From Warburgia ugandensis (Eukaryota; Streptophyta; Magnoliopsida; Canellales; Canellaceae), in assembly GCA_035236585.1 (NCBI GenBank), contig CP141138.1, forward strand, positions 30,143,437 to 30,207,436: a DNA stretch of 64,000 bases. Reading direction: 5' to 3'. Positions 47,729 through 61,240 of this stretch are shown here, one piece after another. Both the position numbers and the translations under genes were made by a program. The notes beneath the pieces were generated by a model, which did not search any database, had not been told where the DNA came from, and was given only the letters and a program-made list of their open reading frames with translations. The stretch's first letter is position 1, and each line of letters opens with the position of its first letter.

Positions 47729-49811
47729 TGACACATTTTCGTTGTATTATTTTTTGTGAAGATATATTATTTTTTCAATATGATTTTTTTTATTACAAAA
47801 GTCAAATGTTGTCTCTGATAACAAATTATACATTTTAGAGGTTTTGACAATAATGAGCTTATACTTTATATTTTTTTAGGATTCTATCCAATCATTGCTC
47901 ATAGTCTAATTGCATAAATTCATATATACATACATGTCTTAGAGATAAAATGTAAGTCATATACTTACATTGGTAGCATAATCTTGTGCTATTATCGTCC
48001 CCGTCCAAGGTTCCATATACCTTTAGTTGTTTATCCTTCAAATTACTTTCTTCAAAAACCTGAGATATTGTAGACAAATTACAAAGTCTCAGCAAGCTTG
48101 TGCTTGGTAAGTATTTGAGCATCTAGTTTGAAAATATACAAAAAGCCAAATACAAGTGGATATCCAGGCCATTTATAAATTTGTTCTAAGGAACTGTATA
48201 CATTCATACAATCTTAACCATGTGATAATATCCATATCACATACATCTCCATTTCATTTCAAGTAATTTCATATAGTATCATCTCATAATACAAACAAAT
48301 GCATATCACGTCATCTTATCATGCATCAACTCATGATGTAGACAGATCTATATTAAATCATCTCAAAATCTAACAGCTCAAAATCTACTTAGAGCATGTT
48401 ATAAGCATATGCAATGCAGTTAATACTACAAAAATCCTATTTAGGATTTAATCTATTCATGTACAACATTAGTACATGTAAAATCATAAGATATCCATAT
48501 GAAGGATAATCCATACTATCAGTATGCATAAATTAGTGATAAAACGATAAAACAATTGAATCATTTTTTATATTCAATAACTGGCAAATCCATACCATCA
48601 AAATTAGAGCTTATCAGCTCACCAATAGCCAAATCCATGCCACATCTATATCAAAGCATATCAACTCACATCAGGAAAATCATGCCAAACATACATCTGA
48701 GCATATCAGCTCACATAGGCAAATTCATGTCAAAAATCAAATATCAAATCAAATCATGCATGTAAAAACAATCTCACAATTCATCTCACCCAACCCATGA
48801 CCACCTAGAAGCTACCACCAGAAGCCTACTAGTGCCCCTCTTAGGCCACCCTCATTGACTGTCCATAAGTATATATTATGAATCAAACTTCAAGTACATG
48901 CAAGAAGATAAAAACATCATGAAATACAAATCATGAGTCAAATCACGGTTACATATCAAACTAGAATGAGAAATCAAATCCATGAGATGCATAAATGAAA
49001 TGCAAATATTAGTAATTCTAAACCAATAATCTTGGATACTCCATATCTTTATCATATCAATGTACTAAAGTAATTATCTAATATCATCATCATCATGATA
49101 TACATCAACCATTTCATCCATAAAAGGTAAGGCATTTTTAATCTGTAGCCATGCCATTTATCTATTAATTGGATACCTCGTGTGGCGAGTTCATCAATTC
49201 CACTAACTTTAATTGTCTTCTTTTCATGATCGACCATGTACACTTCATTCTATACAATGCATAAAATTTATGTTTTTAATAAACTTACATACACTTAGAT
49301 ATTTAGATTTAATTATGATCTAATAGTCTAGATTATCCTAAATAATTGAACCATTAGATGTTGACAATTCATCACCAATCAATGATCAAAATTGCATGAT
49401 CTCACCCATTTAGGCTGTAGATCTACTTTCCAAACCATGGATCATTAATCAAATATCTTTTAGGTGCTATAATCTCATGTCTGCACCATTAATCTCTTAC
49501 CAATGGTACAAACACTTTAAATTTCAGTGTATGGTTGTGATCCTAGATCAGACTTGCTAATCTCTGACTGCTGCTAATCATATTTTGAACAATTGGATTT
49601 GATCTTGCTTAAATAGTGCTTAATCAATCTGCCTTTTTTGCTACATATCTCTTCCTATGTGAAATTGAAATTATATGTTACACAAATCTATCCTCCAATC
49701 GTAGATCAGCCAATTGGATGGCTTAGATTTACCTTAAACTGTTAGATTATATGTTAGATCAACACTGATCATCATGACCTATGAAATGAATGATCAGATA
49801 TTGTAGATTTT

Positions 49812-51949
49812 TGTTGATGTTTAACCTCAAGTGCATGGGTTATTGGAATGTAGCTTATGCAAGTACGGGTTAATCCCACGGGGGACTTGACTTAAAAAGT
49901 AGGAATTTCAATAAAATTTAATTATCTAAAATAAAAAAAATTACTAAAAATTACTGGAATTATTGAAATTATAATCAAAGTTCAGATCTAATCAACTTCT
50001 CAAAATTACAGAATTTCCAGTTCCTAAATAAAACAATATATCAAATAACATGAAAAAAAACTACTTCCCTAGCTTCATCACTATTAGTATCTTCAAATTT
50101 GATCTTCTAAGAGATTATCAACCTTCATAGATATCTTTAACGTGTCCTTGATTAGAGATCTACCAGTTGGATTTGTCAAATTCCTCAAAATCATAAAGAT
50201 TTGGACTAATTTGTGATTTTGAGATTTGGATGGATCAGATTGATTTTTGAATCTCAGATTGAAGATCAGAAACATTGGATAAGCTAAGGGATGTCCTAAC
50301 AATTAAACTGTAAAGTTAATTTAGAATCATATAAGAAACAAATGAGAAACAAGCAATTCTTGATTGATTAAGGCTAGCCCTTTGATTGGGCTAGACCTTA
50401 ATTGATTTGATCTATATTGGATTCCTCTAGGATAAGTAGAAGATAGATAAACAAAATTGGAATAAATAAGGACGCAGATGTAATTAAAGCAAAAGGATAG
50501 AAATGAGATTTTAATTAAAAACCTAAGGGAAAAATTGGAATTTATCAATAAAATAAAAAAACCCAAAGGAATCCGATGAAGGAGAAGCTGGAGAAGAAGG
50601 GGGAGAAGGAGGACAATAGAGTAGGAGAAGAGAGAAAAGGAGGGAAAACCCCCATCAGGTTTTCTTCTTTAGGCCAGCTGGAGTGGGGCAGGGAAGCAGA
50701 GGGAGACTTGGCTGACCGGAGTTTGGGATTGCATTGAACGGTGACTGGTTCAGGCATCCACCGGTCAGTGGTGCAGTGCTATGAGGATTGGGAACGACTG
50801 GTTCAGGTGATGATGCCGATGATTAGTGAAGGTGGGTATTGCCTGGCCGCATTGCCGGTACTATGATGGAGATGGTGCGTGAGATTCTGGGCAGATCAGG
50901 GATGGAAATCGATTAAGCAATTGGCGGAGATGGGGACTTTGGGTGGTGCTGGGCGGCATGAAGAAGAGAATGGAGAAGGAGAGTATTCTGGGGGAGGAGA
51001 AGTAGCAGCAGAGGGACTAGAAGAAGTGGATGGAGGACATTGACGATATTAGGGAGCACGATGATTGTTATTGTAAGAGGCAAATTGAGGAGGAGGAGGA
51101 TATTCTAGAGAGCAGGAAGGACAAGGTTGAGGAGAATGCGAAGGTGTGGGTTGGCATTGTGGAGGGTGATTGGGTTGGGGGAAAGGAGAAGGAAGGGCTT
51201 GGAGATGGAAAAGAAGATAGAGGAGAGCAAGGATTGTTAGAGTAGGAGGAAGGAGAGGTAGGAGGGAGGAAGGAGAGACAGGAGGGCAGTCTGTGGGGGT
51301 TGGATTGTTAGAGGAGTAGGAGGAGAAGCATCGAAAGTTCAAGAGGGAAGAAGATGAGGCAAACAGGACTAATTACTGCTGGGGATGGTGAAGGAGAAGC
51401 CATGAAGGGGTTTGGGTTGCTGTGAGAAACAAGGAGGAAGGTATGGAGAGAGCCTTAAGAGAGAGATGTTGTCTCCTCTAACCAGCCAAAGAGAAGAAGT
51501 GACAAGAATGGAGAGAGAGAGAGAGAGATAGAGAGAGATGTGTGTGTGAGAGAGAGAGATAGGGTAAGAGATGGAGAGGTGAGAGAGATGGAGAAGGAGT
51601 GGGGTCCACCAGTAGTCTAGTCTTACCAAAACATTGCAAGTCCTCCATTCTTCAAATTTCTTCTATTGTAGGAGTCTTCAAAGTCCTCTTTCTAAGAAGC
51701 TTCATCATCCTCATCTAATCTCCTTAATTTGATCTGGATAATCCAAGCTTAAGTTGATTGATCTATGATGCACAGGACCCAATTAAGTAGCTCTTATGAT
51801 CATCTGACCGTTGATTTTGACAAATTCAGATTTGGATGGTCAATTGGAGCTAAATTTAAAATCAAGCTATATTTTACAAATATGAACAATTAGATGATCT
51901 AATTGAATGCTAAATTAAGGGTATTTGGTCTAAAATTGAATGCTTAACA
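49812..51949 (-). mobile_element. Solo LTR 2, Athila-like family
   Basis: Perfect 5-bp target duplication ATTTT at 49807-49811 and 51950-51954. Plus-strand ends are TGTTGATGTTTAACCTCAAG and ...TGAATGCTTAACA; the sense strand is minus, as in solo LTR 1. It shares with solo LTR 1 the blocks GTAGCTTATGCAAGTACGGG, AGTAGGAATTTCAATAAAAT, GGATGTCCTAA and TGATCATCTGACCGTTGATT. Length 2138 bp, no internal domain. Bases about 50570-51600 are purine-rich on the plus strand. Confidence 0.92.
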
Positions 51950-52524
51950 ATTTTTTATTGTAAATCTTAGATCGGTTGTCAATTTAGGTTATAGGTGGCT
52001 GATCAAGGGCTTGATTAGTCGTGAATCACATTATTAGCGATCGATCTGACTTTTTTGATGTGTAGATCACACCAAAATACACACAGGGTGTGTTTTTCTC
52101 AAGATTTTACCAAGTTGCCAATGTTGATTGACCATTGTCGGAGAAGATGGCTGGTGTGGTCACTGTCAACATTTCATTTCTTAATACATTTTAAAATTAA
52201 AAGATAGAAAATATAGATCGAGGTCTTGCCTACAATTCTTTGAAGTTCGGTGAAGATTAGATGTCGTTTGATGTTGAAAAATGACAAAATAACGAGTCAG
52301 TCACTGAATTTTTGCCAATCATTATTTTCTTGACCCCAATTCTCCTTCTATTTTGCTCGATCTCTGTGATTCTTAAGGGCTTTTGATTGTGTAGAAGAGA
52401 ATGACTTGCTCGGATTGTCGATCTGAGTCATCATTGTCATCGGCAACTGCTACAAAATCCAGCCACCTATAAACCCTCTTTCTTCTCCTTGACTGCGTGA
52501 TGAGTCTTCTCTAACAGGCTGGGT

Positions 52525-52526
<2 letters not shown>

Positions 52527-52604
<78 letters not shown>

Positions 52605-52620
52605 TCTTCTTCTTCTTCTT
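52527..52620. repeat. (TC)n(TTC)n microsatellite
   Basis: About 75 bases of TC are followed by TTC repeats, inside the gypsy-type LTR. Confidence 0.95.
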
Positions 52621-53099
52621 ATCTTCTTCCTCCTCATTTCCTCTCCCTGTTGGGTTTTGGGAACAAACATCTATTTTCATTTTCATTTTGATTTAGGGGG
52701 GGAGGGGGTGCCATTATCAAAATGGCCCTCCTTTAATTATTTAATTTAATTAATAATATTTAATAAAATTAAATAATTATTATTCATGACAAATTTCCAA
52801 TATTGTCTCACTGTCCAATTTAGCTTTTTGCAAGTGAGACCCACTTAGTGAAATTACTAAATTACCCTTTGCCTAAAAAATTCACTACTTTTTCATTTGA
52901 ACTTCAATTTTAGTGTTCCTTATATCATTGGAACCATTTTTTAATATAATCCAATTATTGTGATTTTGAAATTTGATTTCATCTCTATAAAAAATTTATT
53001 CTCTAGAACTCAAAAAACTAAAAAATCAATATTCTCTTTTCATTCCTATTTAACATAACTAAAAAACTACTTAAATTGAGGTTTAGGATAACGATGTCA

Positions 53100-54014
53100 A
53101 AATTTTAGTCTCATAATGATATACTGGAAAGACTACTTTGTCCTAACCTATAGTCAAATGTTAATTTATTTATGTAAGGGTGTTTTAGTCTTATAAAATT
53201 TAGCAATCATATGGGATAATCCATGAAGTTGGTGCTTACACTGTGTCTAATCCAATTTACAATTTGGAATTTGTGATCCACATCCAATACATCTGGATTG
53301 TGGATAATTCGATCCAATTGGCAACCATACAAATAACTAGACGATTCATATAAGAGTATGGAAATTTTGACCCAAACGAGATTTGTTTGGGTCAAAAATC
53401 TATGACCTAAAGTAAATTTAGGTTCCTTCAATGGTCCATTGTTTTGTGGGTGTGTTTCAACTAGGAATGGCATGGTGATGGGTCTTTTACAATCCAGCTA
53501 GGCTTACATTTGGGGCAAGCTATGGCAGGAAAATAATGTGACACATGACATGACATAAGGCGGGGTCTATCTTCACTTTTTGCCTATATTTGTGGCTCAA
53601 ATGATTGATCTTCTTTTTGTAAAATATATTTGGATGTGTTAACATTTAAGTAAATGGTATCTCCCTTCACTTTCTTAAGATAATCACCCTTTAGTATTTC
53701 TTTTAGTATTTGTGGTGTACTTTTTATGTTGGGCAAGAAATGATCATGGGGAAATATAGATATAATTAAGGACATATACAAGGGAGTGATAATAAACATT
53801 AGGACCACTATTGAAGAGACAAGTGATTTTTCTATCACTATAGGGTTGTACTAAAGATCAACATTGAGCTTATACCTTTTTACGTTGGTTATGGATAATT
53901 TAACAAAACATGTACATTGAGACATTCTATGATGCATGTTATTTGCAAATAATATAGTTTTGATTAATAAGACAAGGGAGGGTATAAACACAAAAGGTAG
54001 AGTTAAAGAGAGAT
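53100..54014. other. Intergenic DNA with a hAT-family MITE fragment
   Basis: Apart from the fragment listed at 53200-53329, no gene or element is recognised. An inverted pair (TTTTGACCCAAACGAGATTT against TTGTTTGGGTCAAAAATC) at about 53365-53400 could form a small hairpin. Confidence 0.5.
53200..53329. mobile_element. Fragment of the hAT MITE family seen at 21430
   Basis: Reverse-complemented from 53329 it reads TATGGTTGCCAATTGGATCG and then AATTATCC, close to the left end of the 21430 element (TGAGGCTGCCAATTGAATTG, GATAATC). Only one terminus is found, so the copy is truncated. Confidence 0.55.
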
Positions 54015-54600
54015 GTATTAGAATCTAAATGATTTAAACATAGGCGAACTAAGGCAAAGTATATGGAATGCAATTTCAATAATGAGAGGAGTGGGAGTAG
54101 AGCCCTAGTAAAGATTGATAACCAAGAAGCAAAGAGATTGAAAGGGATGTTACTAGGTGGATCCAAGTAGGTTTAGAACAAATAGAGATACGCCTCTGGA
54201 GTTTTATGTCATTGCGCGATGCCACTCAAAATAAAAGGAAAATTCTATAGGACAGTTGTAAGGTTGGCTATGCTCTATGGATCATAGGAAGTTAACGAAC
54301 AATATGTACATAGGATGAGCGTCCCAAAAATGAGAATGTTAAGGTGGATGAGTGGCAAGACAATAAAGGATAGAATTAGAAATGAAAACATTAGACTTAA
54401 ACGGTTTAGATATGTCCAACAAAGACTAAAAACAACATCATTTAGAAAGAATGAGGAGATCTAAGAAGGTTCTAAAGGGAAAAGGAGAAAAGATTTAAAA
54501 ACTTTATGACTAAATAAAGCCTTGACACTTAATAGAGGAGGAGGAATGAGATTCATGTGATTGACCCTTAATTGGGATAAGGTCTTGATGATAATGACAA
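54015..54600 (+). pseudogene. RTE-type LINE, 3' end fragment of the ORF
   Basis: The plus strand encodes YASGVLCHCAMPLKIKGKFY, RTVVRLAMLYGS, then VHRMSVPKMRMLRWMSGKTI and KDRIRNENIRLKRF. These match the end of RTE-clade plant reverse transcriptases (ASGVLCD, KGKFYRTAVRPAMLYGSECW, MRMLRWMSGKTRKDRIRNE). Upstream, FKHRRTKAKYMECNF fits the block before it. The 3' end, ACCCTTAATTGGGATAAGGT followed by CTTGATGATAATGA, is the typical RTE tail. A TAG replaces the codon after MLYGS. The 5' bulk (endonuclease and catalytic RT) is absent. Confidence 0.85.
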
Positions 54601-55788
54601 TTTTTTATGTTGTATAATTGTGAAAGTTAACTAATTGTGAAGCCATTATAAAAATAAAAAAACAACTATGGTTGATGTCTACAATAGTTGGTTATAAACA
54701 ACTTGGCATCTGCATTGAAGTGGACTTAGTTGTAAGTTGAAGTTGTCAGTTTTTCATTTAAGAGAGGGTATGAGTAAGAATATGATTGTACTTTGCTTAT
54801 AATAATAATAAAAAATAGATTTATGAGCCCGAGAGTTTTCCCTAGATTTTAATTTAATAATATAAAAGGCAGTTATGTTATCGGTCATTTTTTCTAGCTA
54901 TTGATATTCCCACGCCCTTCTTTCAGCTCCATGCTTTCTACGTGTTAAAGACGTGGAACGCTCACCTCCGATTTAAAACCACCATACAAAGGAATTGTAG
55001 AGTACGAAAGGTGGTATGAAGTGCGACAACACGTAGTAGTAGTGGTAAAACGCCGGCTCTTGTAATATGGGTCTCACATGTCGGTGATCCATGATGTTCA
55101 TATAAATGGCCTGCGTATGAATAGATAATGGCTTGAACTCAATTTGAATATAAAGCTTCAAAAATCATAGGAGAAGTGGTAGAAGCTTATAGCAAGTGCT
55201 CTTCAAAAGCAAATGTGTCTTTAAAGATAGAAGACACATTTTTTGCAGTGATTTTGAGGCCATTGGATATTATTCAAAGGCAGGATCATTGGTTGAATAG
55301 CATGCATCAACAATACGCGCAGTCCAACATAAAAGTGGGGCACTCTGTTCTAGTGTGGGGAAGTTGCACTCTACAATCGCATTAACATTTTTAAGTAGAG
55401 AAGAAAGAGAGACCTTACACGTCATTGTCTCTTCCTTTATGCTATTAGAGTCTAAAAGGGGGAAGCCTCAACAAGAATGAACTTAAAGAGGCCAATTTAT
55501 CAGAGTCTGATCCTTAATGTTGATGTATATGATACATGAATATACTGCTAGTTTTACCATGATCACATGATTTTAGCACCTTGATTTGGGTTTCCACCAG
55601 AAACAGTAACCATTGATTTTTTTTAGAATACATTGTGCAAAATATACTTCTCTTTCGTGCATAATAAAAATCTTGGGAGTCATGTGTAGATGGCCCACAA
55701 ATTCAACGGTTCCCATCACTTGGAATATGGGTCTCACAAGTACTCAAAGCATATACGATGTAAGATCTCATCCATGTAAAGAAAGTCC

Positions 55789-55877
<89 letters not shown>

Positions 55878-55951
55878 TCTAGAATTTTAATTTCAATTAT
55901 TTTTTATTTTAAAGGTTAGATTTCTTTTAACAGCATGGGGAGACTTGGTAC
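54601..55951. other. Intergenic DNA with a GA microsatellite
   Basis: No gene is recognised. A pure GA tract of about 80 bases lies at 55791-55871, ending 80 bases before the hAT terminus. Short ORFs at 54973-55385 show no protein features. Confidence 0.6.
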
Positions 55952-58900
55952 TAGGCCTAGCAATTCCAGTTGGCAGACACGATTAAAGTATATGGGTCGA
56001 CATGAACACAACACGATTAATAGTAGCGTTAAAAACCTTTGACTCGAACACGACCCGGTTCTTAAAAAATTGACACGACATGACCCGTGTAACATGATTA
56101 CGTTTCTAACTCGTGTTTGGATGACACAACATGGCACGAAACGACACGATTCATTAACATGACCTGTTTATTAAACGAGTCAACACAACCTAACTCAGTA
56201 ACAAGATAATGAGTGACCCGTTACAATGCGAAATGACCCATCTAACACGACACATTTTAGTATTAGACGGTTAGACTATTGGTGAACCTTGATCCATACC
56301 AATAAAGTTCCTGTAATGTTTTATTCAGAAGCAACACAGAACTTTACACCACTCACATAAGGTCCTAAAAGAGATTCAAATGAATCAAATAACCGCAATA
56401 GTAGTAAATAACTAGGGATTAAGCGACACATGAGAGAAATCTACTTCCATCAATATATCAAACACAACAAATTAATATAAGTTATGAAAATTATACAAAT
56501 TTATCAATATGAATTTTTCTAGAGTCTTCAGTTGGTTGAGGTAGTCCTACATTGCTACTTATGCTTACAATGTCCTAAGCAAGCTCATCCATGGCAACTA
56601 TAATGGAAGAGTCTACAATCATATAGAATAAACATGCATTAGTCATTACTAAGTGCATATAAAATATAGTTTAAATATAGAATCATAAATTATTACCTTT
56701 CAATCCATATAGCTAATTTCTTATACAAATCAATGCTTACACTATATCTGCCTTTAAAGCAATTCTATATTGGTCAAGAACCCTACCACCAACACTAAAA
56801 CCAAACTCTGATGCAACTATAGATATAGGAATGCTTAAGACATCACAAGCCATGGTAGCAAGTTCAAGATACCTAAAATCAATATTTGAATCAAATATAA
56901 ATGTGAATAAGATTATAAAAAATATAATTTTTATGAGATGAGAGATTATTAATCAACCAACCTGTATTGATTGCCTTTCTAGAATGCAAGAATGTCCAAC
57001 TTTGACTCTTGCAACCTTGGTTTATCCAAATAAAGCTCCAATTGTGATTTTTGCATAGCCAAAGAACATTCTTCACTTTCAAATTAATCAAATTCCTAAT
57101 GCAAATGCAATTATATTATTCAACTTAATGTTAGACAATTCATAACAAATTTTAATATCCTAAGCGTCATATAAAGAAAGATATAATTATAAATATAATT
57201 ACCTTCATGACATCTAAAACCTCTTGACTATATGACAAGTTATATCTATCATCAGCATGAAGAGCACTACCTCTAGCCACAAGGGAAGATGAGGAAGGAT
57301 TAGGGGAACTCTTAACCATATATTCATTGAAGAGAGAGAATAACTTTTTCCAAACTTGAGCAAACTCCAAGCAACCATTACCAAATAATTTTTTGTATGA
57401 GAATTCCGCAAAGGAGAGCTTATATTGATGATCTAACACACATGCAATTGCCAAAATGGTGCTGAATTCAGACCAGTACTTTGAAAACTTGGCAAACATT
57501 TTGGTGGACATACACTTCATATAGTCATCATCACTTCTCATATATTGAGTTAAACTCAAATAAATTACAAATGCTGCACAAAAGTAAAGATTTGCTACAG
57601 GATACTTGGATTCAGAAAGCATGTAGGTAGCACCATAAAAAATAGCCAAAATTTTTGAAAATTTTGTAGCCTTTTCCCATTCATCGATAGAAGGACAATG
57701 CTTATAATTTGAGTCACTTAGTTCTAAGTGACAAAATACACGTTGGTAACAAAGAGCACTTTCAAGCATCACATAGGTTGAATTCCATCTTGTAGGACAA
57801 TCTTGTTTTAAGCCCTTTTTTTTATCTCAATTGACATGTGATTGGCACACTCTAAAAAATGTTGTTTTCTACCTTGCGATGCTGTGACATACTTGATACT
57901 CTCTCAAATTTTTTGAAAAGCATCATCTATTTCTTTCAAACCATCTTACACAATCAAATTCAAAACATGACAATAACAACAAAGATGAAGGAACTCTCCA
58001 CCACAAACAAGAGCGATAGTTCAACAGAAAAATCATTAGTAGAAGCATTGTCTAAAGTGATTGAAAAAATCTTTTTCTCAATCCCCTATTCTACCAATAA
58101 TGAGTATACCCTTTCTACTAATGATATTACATTATGTGGAGGAGGTCGAAAACAAAAATTTAATATCCTCTTGTGTAAGACCCACTCACTATCTAGAAAA
58201 TATGCTGTGAGACTTATATAATCATCAGTAATATAAGAAGTCCACAAATCAGATGTCAAACTTATCCCACCAGGTGCCAACTCTAACATCACTTTTATCT
58301 TTCCTTTTTCTCTTTTTCTCTTTTATACATTCTCAGAACATTTGCTTTTACTGTATTTCTACTAATCAAATGCAAATATGCACACAAATATTTTAGTACA
58401 GTTCTAATTCCATCACACTCAACAAATTGGAAAGGCAAATCATGCATAACAACTGTAACTACTATTAACTCATGAAAAACTTCAGGATCAAACTTATCTG
58501 AACTTAGTGATATACTCCCCTGATTTTGAGATAAAAGCAACTGGCCTATATCACGAGAAGAGCTTCATTGATAAGTCTTTATATGATGTTTTAAGTTACC
58601 TGTACCAAATTTGCTGTCGCAAATATATATAGCAGTGCACTTCTTGCATTTATACCTTTGCCTTCCATCTTCTGATACCAGAAGGTGTTAAAAAAAATTC
58701 CAAACTAGAGACATTAGCTTCCATGCTTTTTACCTCTGTTGGATTTTGAAACTAACTCCACGTTTTCCAAATCAGCAAGCCCATCATCCTCGTTGTCGTG
58801 CGGCATATTCAAATTATCAGAAACATCATTGCTCCCAACTTATGCCTATATTGCAATTGACAAGAAAAATTTACTTCACACTCCACGGTAAACACCAATT

Positions 58901-59150
58901 ACTAATAAGGGAGTGAGGAATGAAAAGAGAAATAGAATGATAAAGAAATAATAAAAAAGAAACACATACCTGTAGTGTTGTAGGTGTGCTGCTCATTGTG
59001 TAAGAATGGTTGAAGTCTTGAAAATATCTAGGAAGAAAAAACTGAAAGAGATGTAAGACTAGCTAGGGCTTTCACCATTTCACGCAAAAGATCTAAGTGT
59101 AAACTGTAAATGTATTATTCCTTCCTCTCTCTTGCATCGAGTTAGTAAAT
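55952..59150 (-). mobile_element. hAT-superfamily DNA transposon, broken
   Basis: The low end reads TAGGCCTAGCAATTCCAGTT, a hAT-type terminal sequence, followed by about 300 bases dense in ACACGA, GACCCG and their variants, typical hAT subterminal repeats. A minus-strand transposase follows. The opposite terminal repeat was not found; the motif-array element begins at about 59165 and may have replaced or displaced it. The candidate left target duplication CTTGGTAC has no verified partner. Confidence 0.75.
56690..58830 (-). pseudogene. hAT transposase (BED finger, RNase H-like core, dimerisation domain)
   Basis: N-terminus: NDVSDNLNMPHDNEDDGLAD, then a BED finger RYKCKKC...NLKHHIKTY with the last Cys as Tyr and a stop just after. 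Then FDPEVFHELIVV, ELAPGGISLTSDLWTSYITD (a conserved Asp of the catalytic core), RWNSTYVMLESALCYQRVF, WEKATKFSKILAIFYGATYM, and KYWSEFSTILAIACVLDHQY. Two introns fit the splice rules: donor at 57202 to acceptor at 57096, and donor at 56961 to acceptor at 56873. Exons beyond them encode QKSQLELYLDKPRLQESKLD and YLELATMACDVLSIPISIVA with ASEFGFSVGGRVLDQYR, the hAT C-terminal dimerisation domain. Stops replace expected Leu/Glu and Trp codons. It would excise and reinsert its element; this copy is dead. Confidence 0.88.
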
Positions 59151-59164
59151 AGAAGGTAAATTAA

Positions 59165-59815
59165 AAACCTAATATAGGACAACTCGATAGTAGCAGTCCT
59201 ATAATATCACAAAATAAAAGACCGTTACAACATAACCGTCCTATATTATTGGAAAGTGTAGGACGATTAATGAATAACGGTCCTATTTTAATTAAAAATA
59301 TAAGACAGTTAAAACATTACAATCCTATAATTTGGAGAAACAAATGGGACGGCTAATGAATAATGGTTTTATTTTAATTAAAAATATAGGATGGTTAAAA
59401 AATAACAATCCTATAATTTGAGAAACATATAAGACGGGTAATAATAAACCGTCCTATATATGTTTACAAATATAAGACCATTATGTCATAACCATCCTTT
59501 TAAGTATATATAAGTAATTTGTTGATAATATAGGATGCTTAGGAAACACCTGTCCTTTATAGGATGGTTATTTGAAACTTGTCCTATATTATGTATTGTA
59601 TATTTATCTAATATAGGACAGTTATGTACAAATCGTCCTATATTTTTAAACATATACGATGGTTAAATCATAACCATCCTATATTTTATAATAAAGATCC
59701 GAACTTATTTTTGATAATTGATAAATTTCTTTAATAAAATATAGGATTGGTATTTTTGAACCGTCCTATATTTTAAAACATAAAGGATGGCTATTTTGTA
59801 ACTGTCCTTTATTTA
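59165..59815. repeat. Left array of GGACGGTT / AACCGTCC motifs
   Basis: At least fifteen degenerate copies in alternating orientation, for example AACCGTCCTATATT, TATAGGACAG, ATAACGGTCCTATTTT and AAATCGTCCTATATT. Neighbouring inverse copies can pair into hairpins. Confidence 0.85.
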
Positions 59816-61154
59816 TGTTACATCACACTATGATGTGCCTGTGTCTGTGCTAATCTGCAAGACCGCCTAGCCGCCGGCCTACTGGATAGCCTCCTCCAAA
59901 CTCGAATTAATGAAACTTTAAACATGTTGTCAAACATTTTGACATCCGACGTGTGGGCCCTTGTAGTGGCATCAAAACAAAATCAAAATGTAAAAACCCT
60001 AAAAGTTAAAAGCAATGTAGGTATCAGTTGGGCAAGTGCGCACATCGTGTGCATGATGGAAAAAACTTGTTAGGGAGGTGGTTTGAAGACCAGACCTCAA
60101 CAACCACTTAGCTACACTTGGCTTTAGTCGTCTAATCTTGCACATATGACTATAATGTTACATCCTCTAGTCTGACCCTACATTTACTTACACTTGCTTG
60201 ATAGTTAACAAATTTTGTAAGTGTCATACATTGTATAAATGATCATGATTTTCTTATGCTAATTCTACATGTCATCACCAATTGATCTAATATATCTTAT
60301 TTTCATCAAATTCATAAATATCATTTATCCAACTCATATAACTCAAGATTTGTTTTGATTTCTTACTAATGTTTCTCATTTCTAACTCCTCATTGATGAT
60401 AATAGACTGGGAATAATTCATCCATGTAGAGTAAAAGGTACTCACTCTTAGTAATATCATTCAACATTTTTACTTTTTTATGATCATTTTACCATCAATG
60501 CCAAATATACTTCTTTTCACCAAAGTTATCATATCAATATGAAATATCCCTCTAATTCTTGATAAGCTTTTGTACCAATTCAACAATTGAGTTATTATAC
60601 CAATATAGTTTATAACTTGGTAAATTCACGTATGTTGCACCATATGTATGAACTAGAATTTGTTTGCTAACCAAATATTATCTGGTTTACATGTTTTTCT
60701 TAATATGTTTGAGATTTTATTTTCCCATTTCCATATATCTTTATATCTCATTTTCTTTGTCATTTTATTCAAATTTTAAAGATTACTTCTTCATGCTCTA
60801 ATTTTTTATCATATATTATTTATCATTGTCAAACTCTTCTCCTTTACTAAACTTATTTATCATTTGAAATTCTTCCTAAGAAAATATCATTCCTATTTTG
60901 AAATTTTTTTCATAATACTATCTCTTATGTAGAAATTTTAACTCTTTCATTTATATTCATTTATTATCCTTTATTATTATTTTCAAAGTTTATAATTAGT
61001 CTAATATTTTCATTTATTTCTAACACCTATTCCTCATAAATTTTTATTTTACCATTCCTATAAAGGTTGGAGTTTATCCTTCTATGTTATTTCCATCATA
61101 TTTTGCAATTAATCACTTCTTTCTCTTAAACTCCACTATTTCACTTAGTAAAGA

Positions 61155-61155
<1 letters not shown>
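59816..61155. other. Interior of the motif-array element, left part
   Basis: A short GC-rich patch (59855-59895, CCGCCTAGCCGCCGGCCTAC) is followed by about 1.2 kb of AT-rich DNA without a coding signal. I could not relate the patch to a transposase. Confidence 0.45.

Positions 61156-61235
<80 letters not shown>
61156..61235. repeat. (CA)n microsatellite
   Basis: About 78 bases of uninterrupted CA/AC. Confidence 0.95.

Positions 61236-61240
<5 letters not shown>

Larger units (their letters stand above)
47729..53099 (-). mobile_element. Gypsy-type LTR (solo or truncated), split by solo LTR 2
   Basis: The layout resembles the G2 LTR: a TGACAC start near 47729, a block with TCTCAGCAAGC and TTGGTAAGTA (G2: CTCAGTAAGC, TGTGTAGGTAC), and near the right end GTGCCATTATCAAAATGGCC (G2: GTGCCATTATCAAAATAGCC), then a matching region of TTTCATTTGAACTTC and ATATCATTGGA. 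The right end ...AACGATGTCA at 53099 is a plausible terminus. No polypurine tract or coding region follows. Both edges are approximate and no target duplication was found. Confidence 0.5.

Noticed and set aside
59836..59850. CACTA terminus at the string CACTATGATGTG (about 59827)
   Set aside because: It lies at the inner, not outer, side of the motif array and has no inverse partner at the other end.
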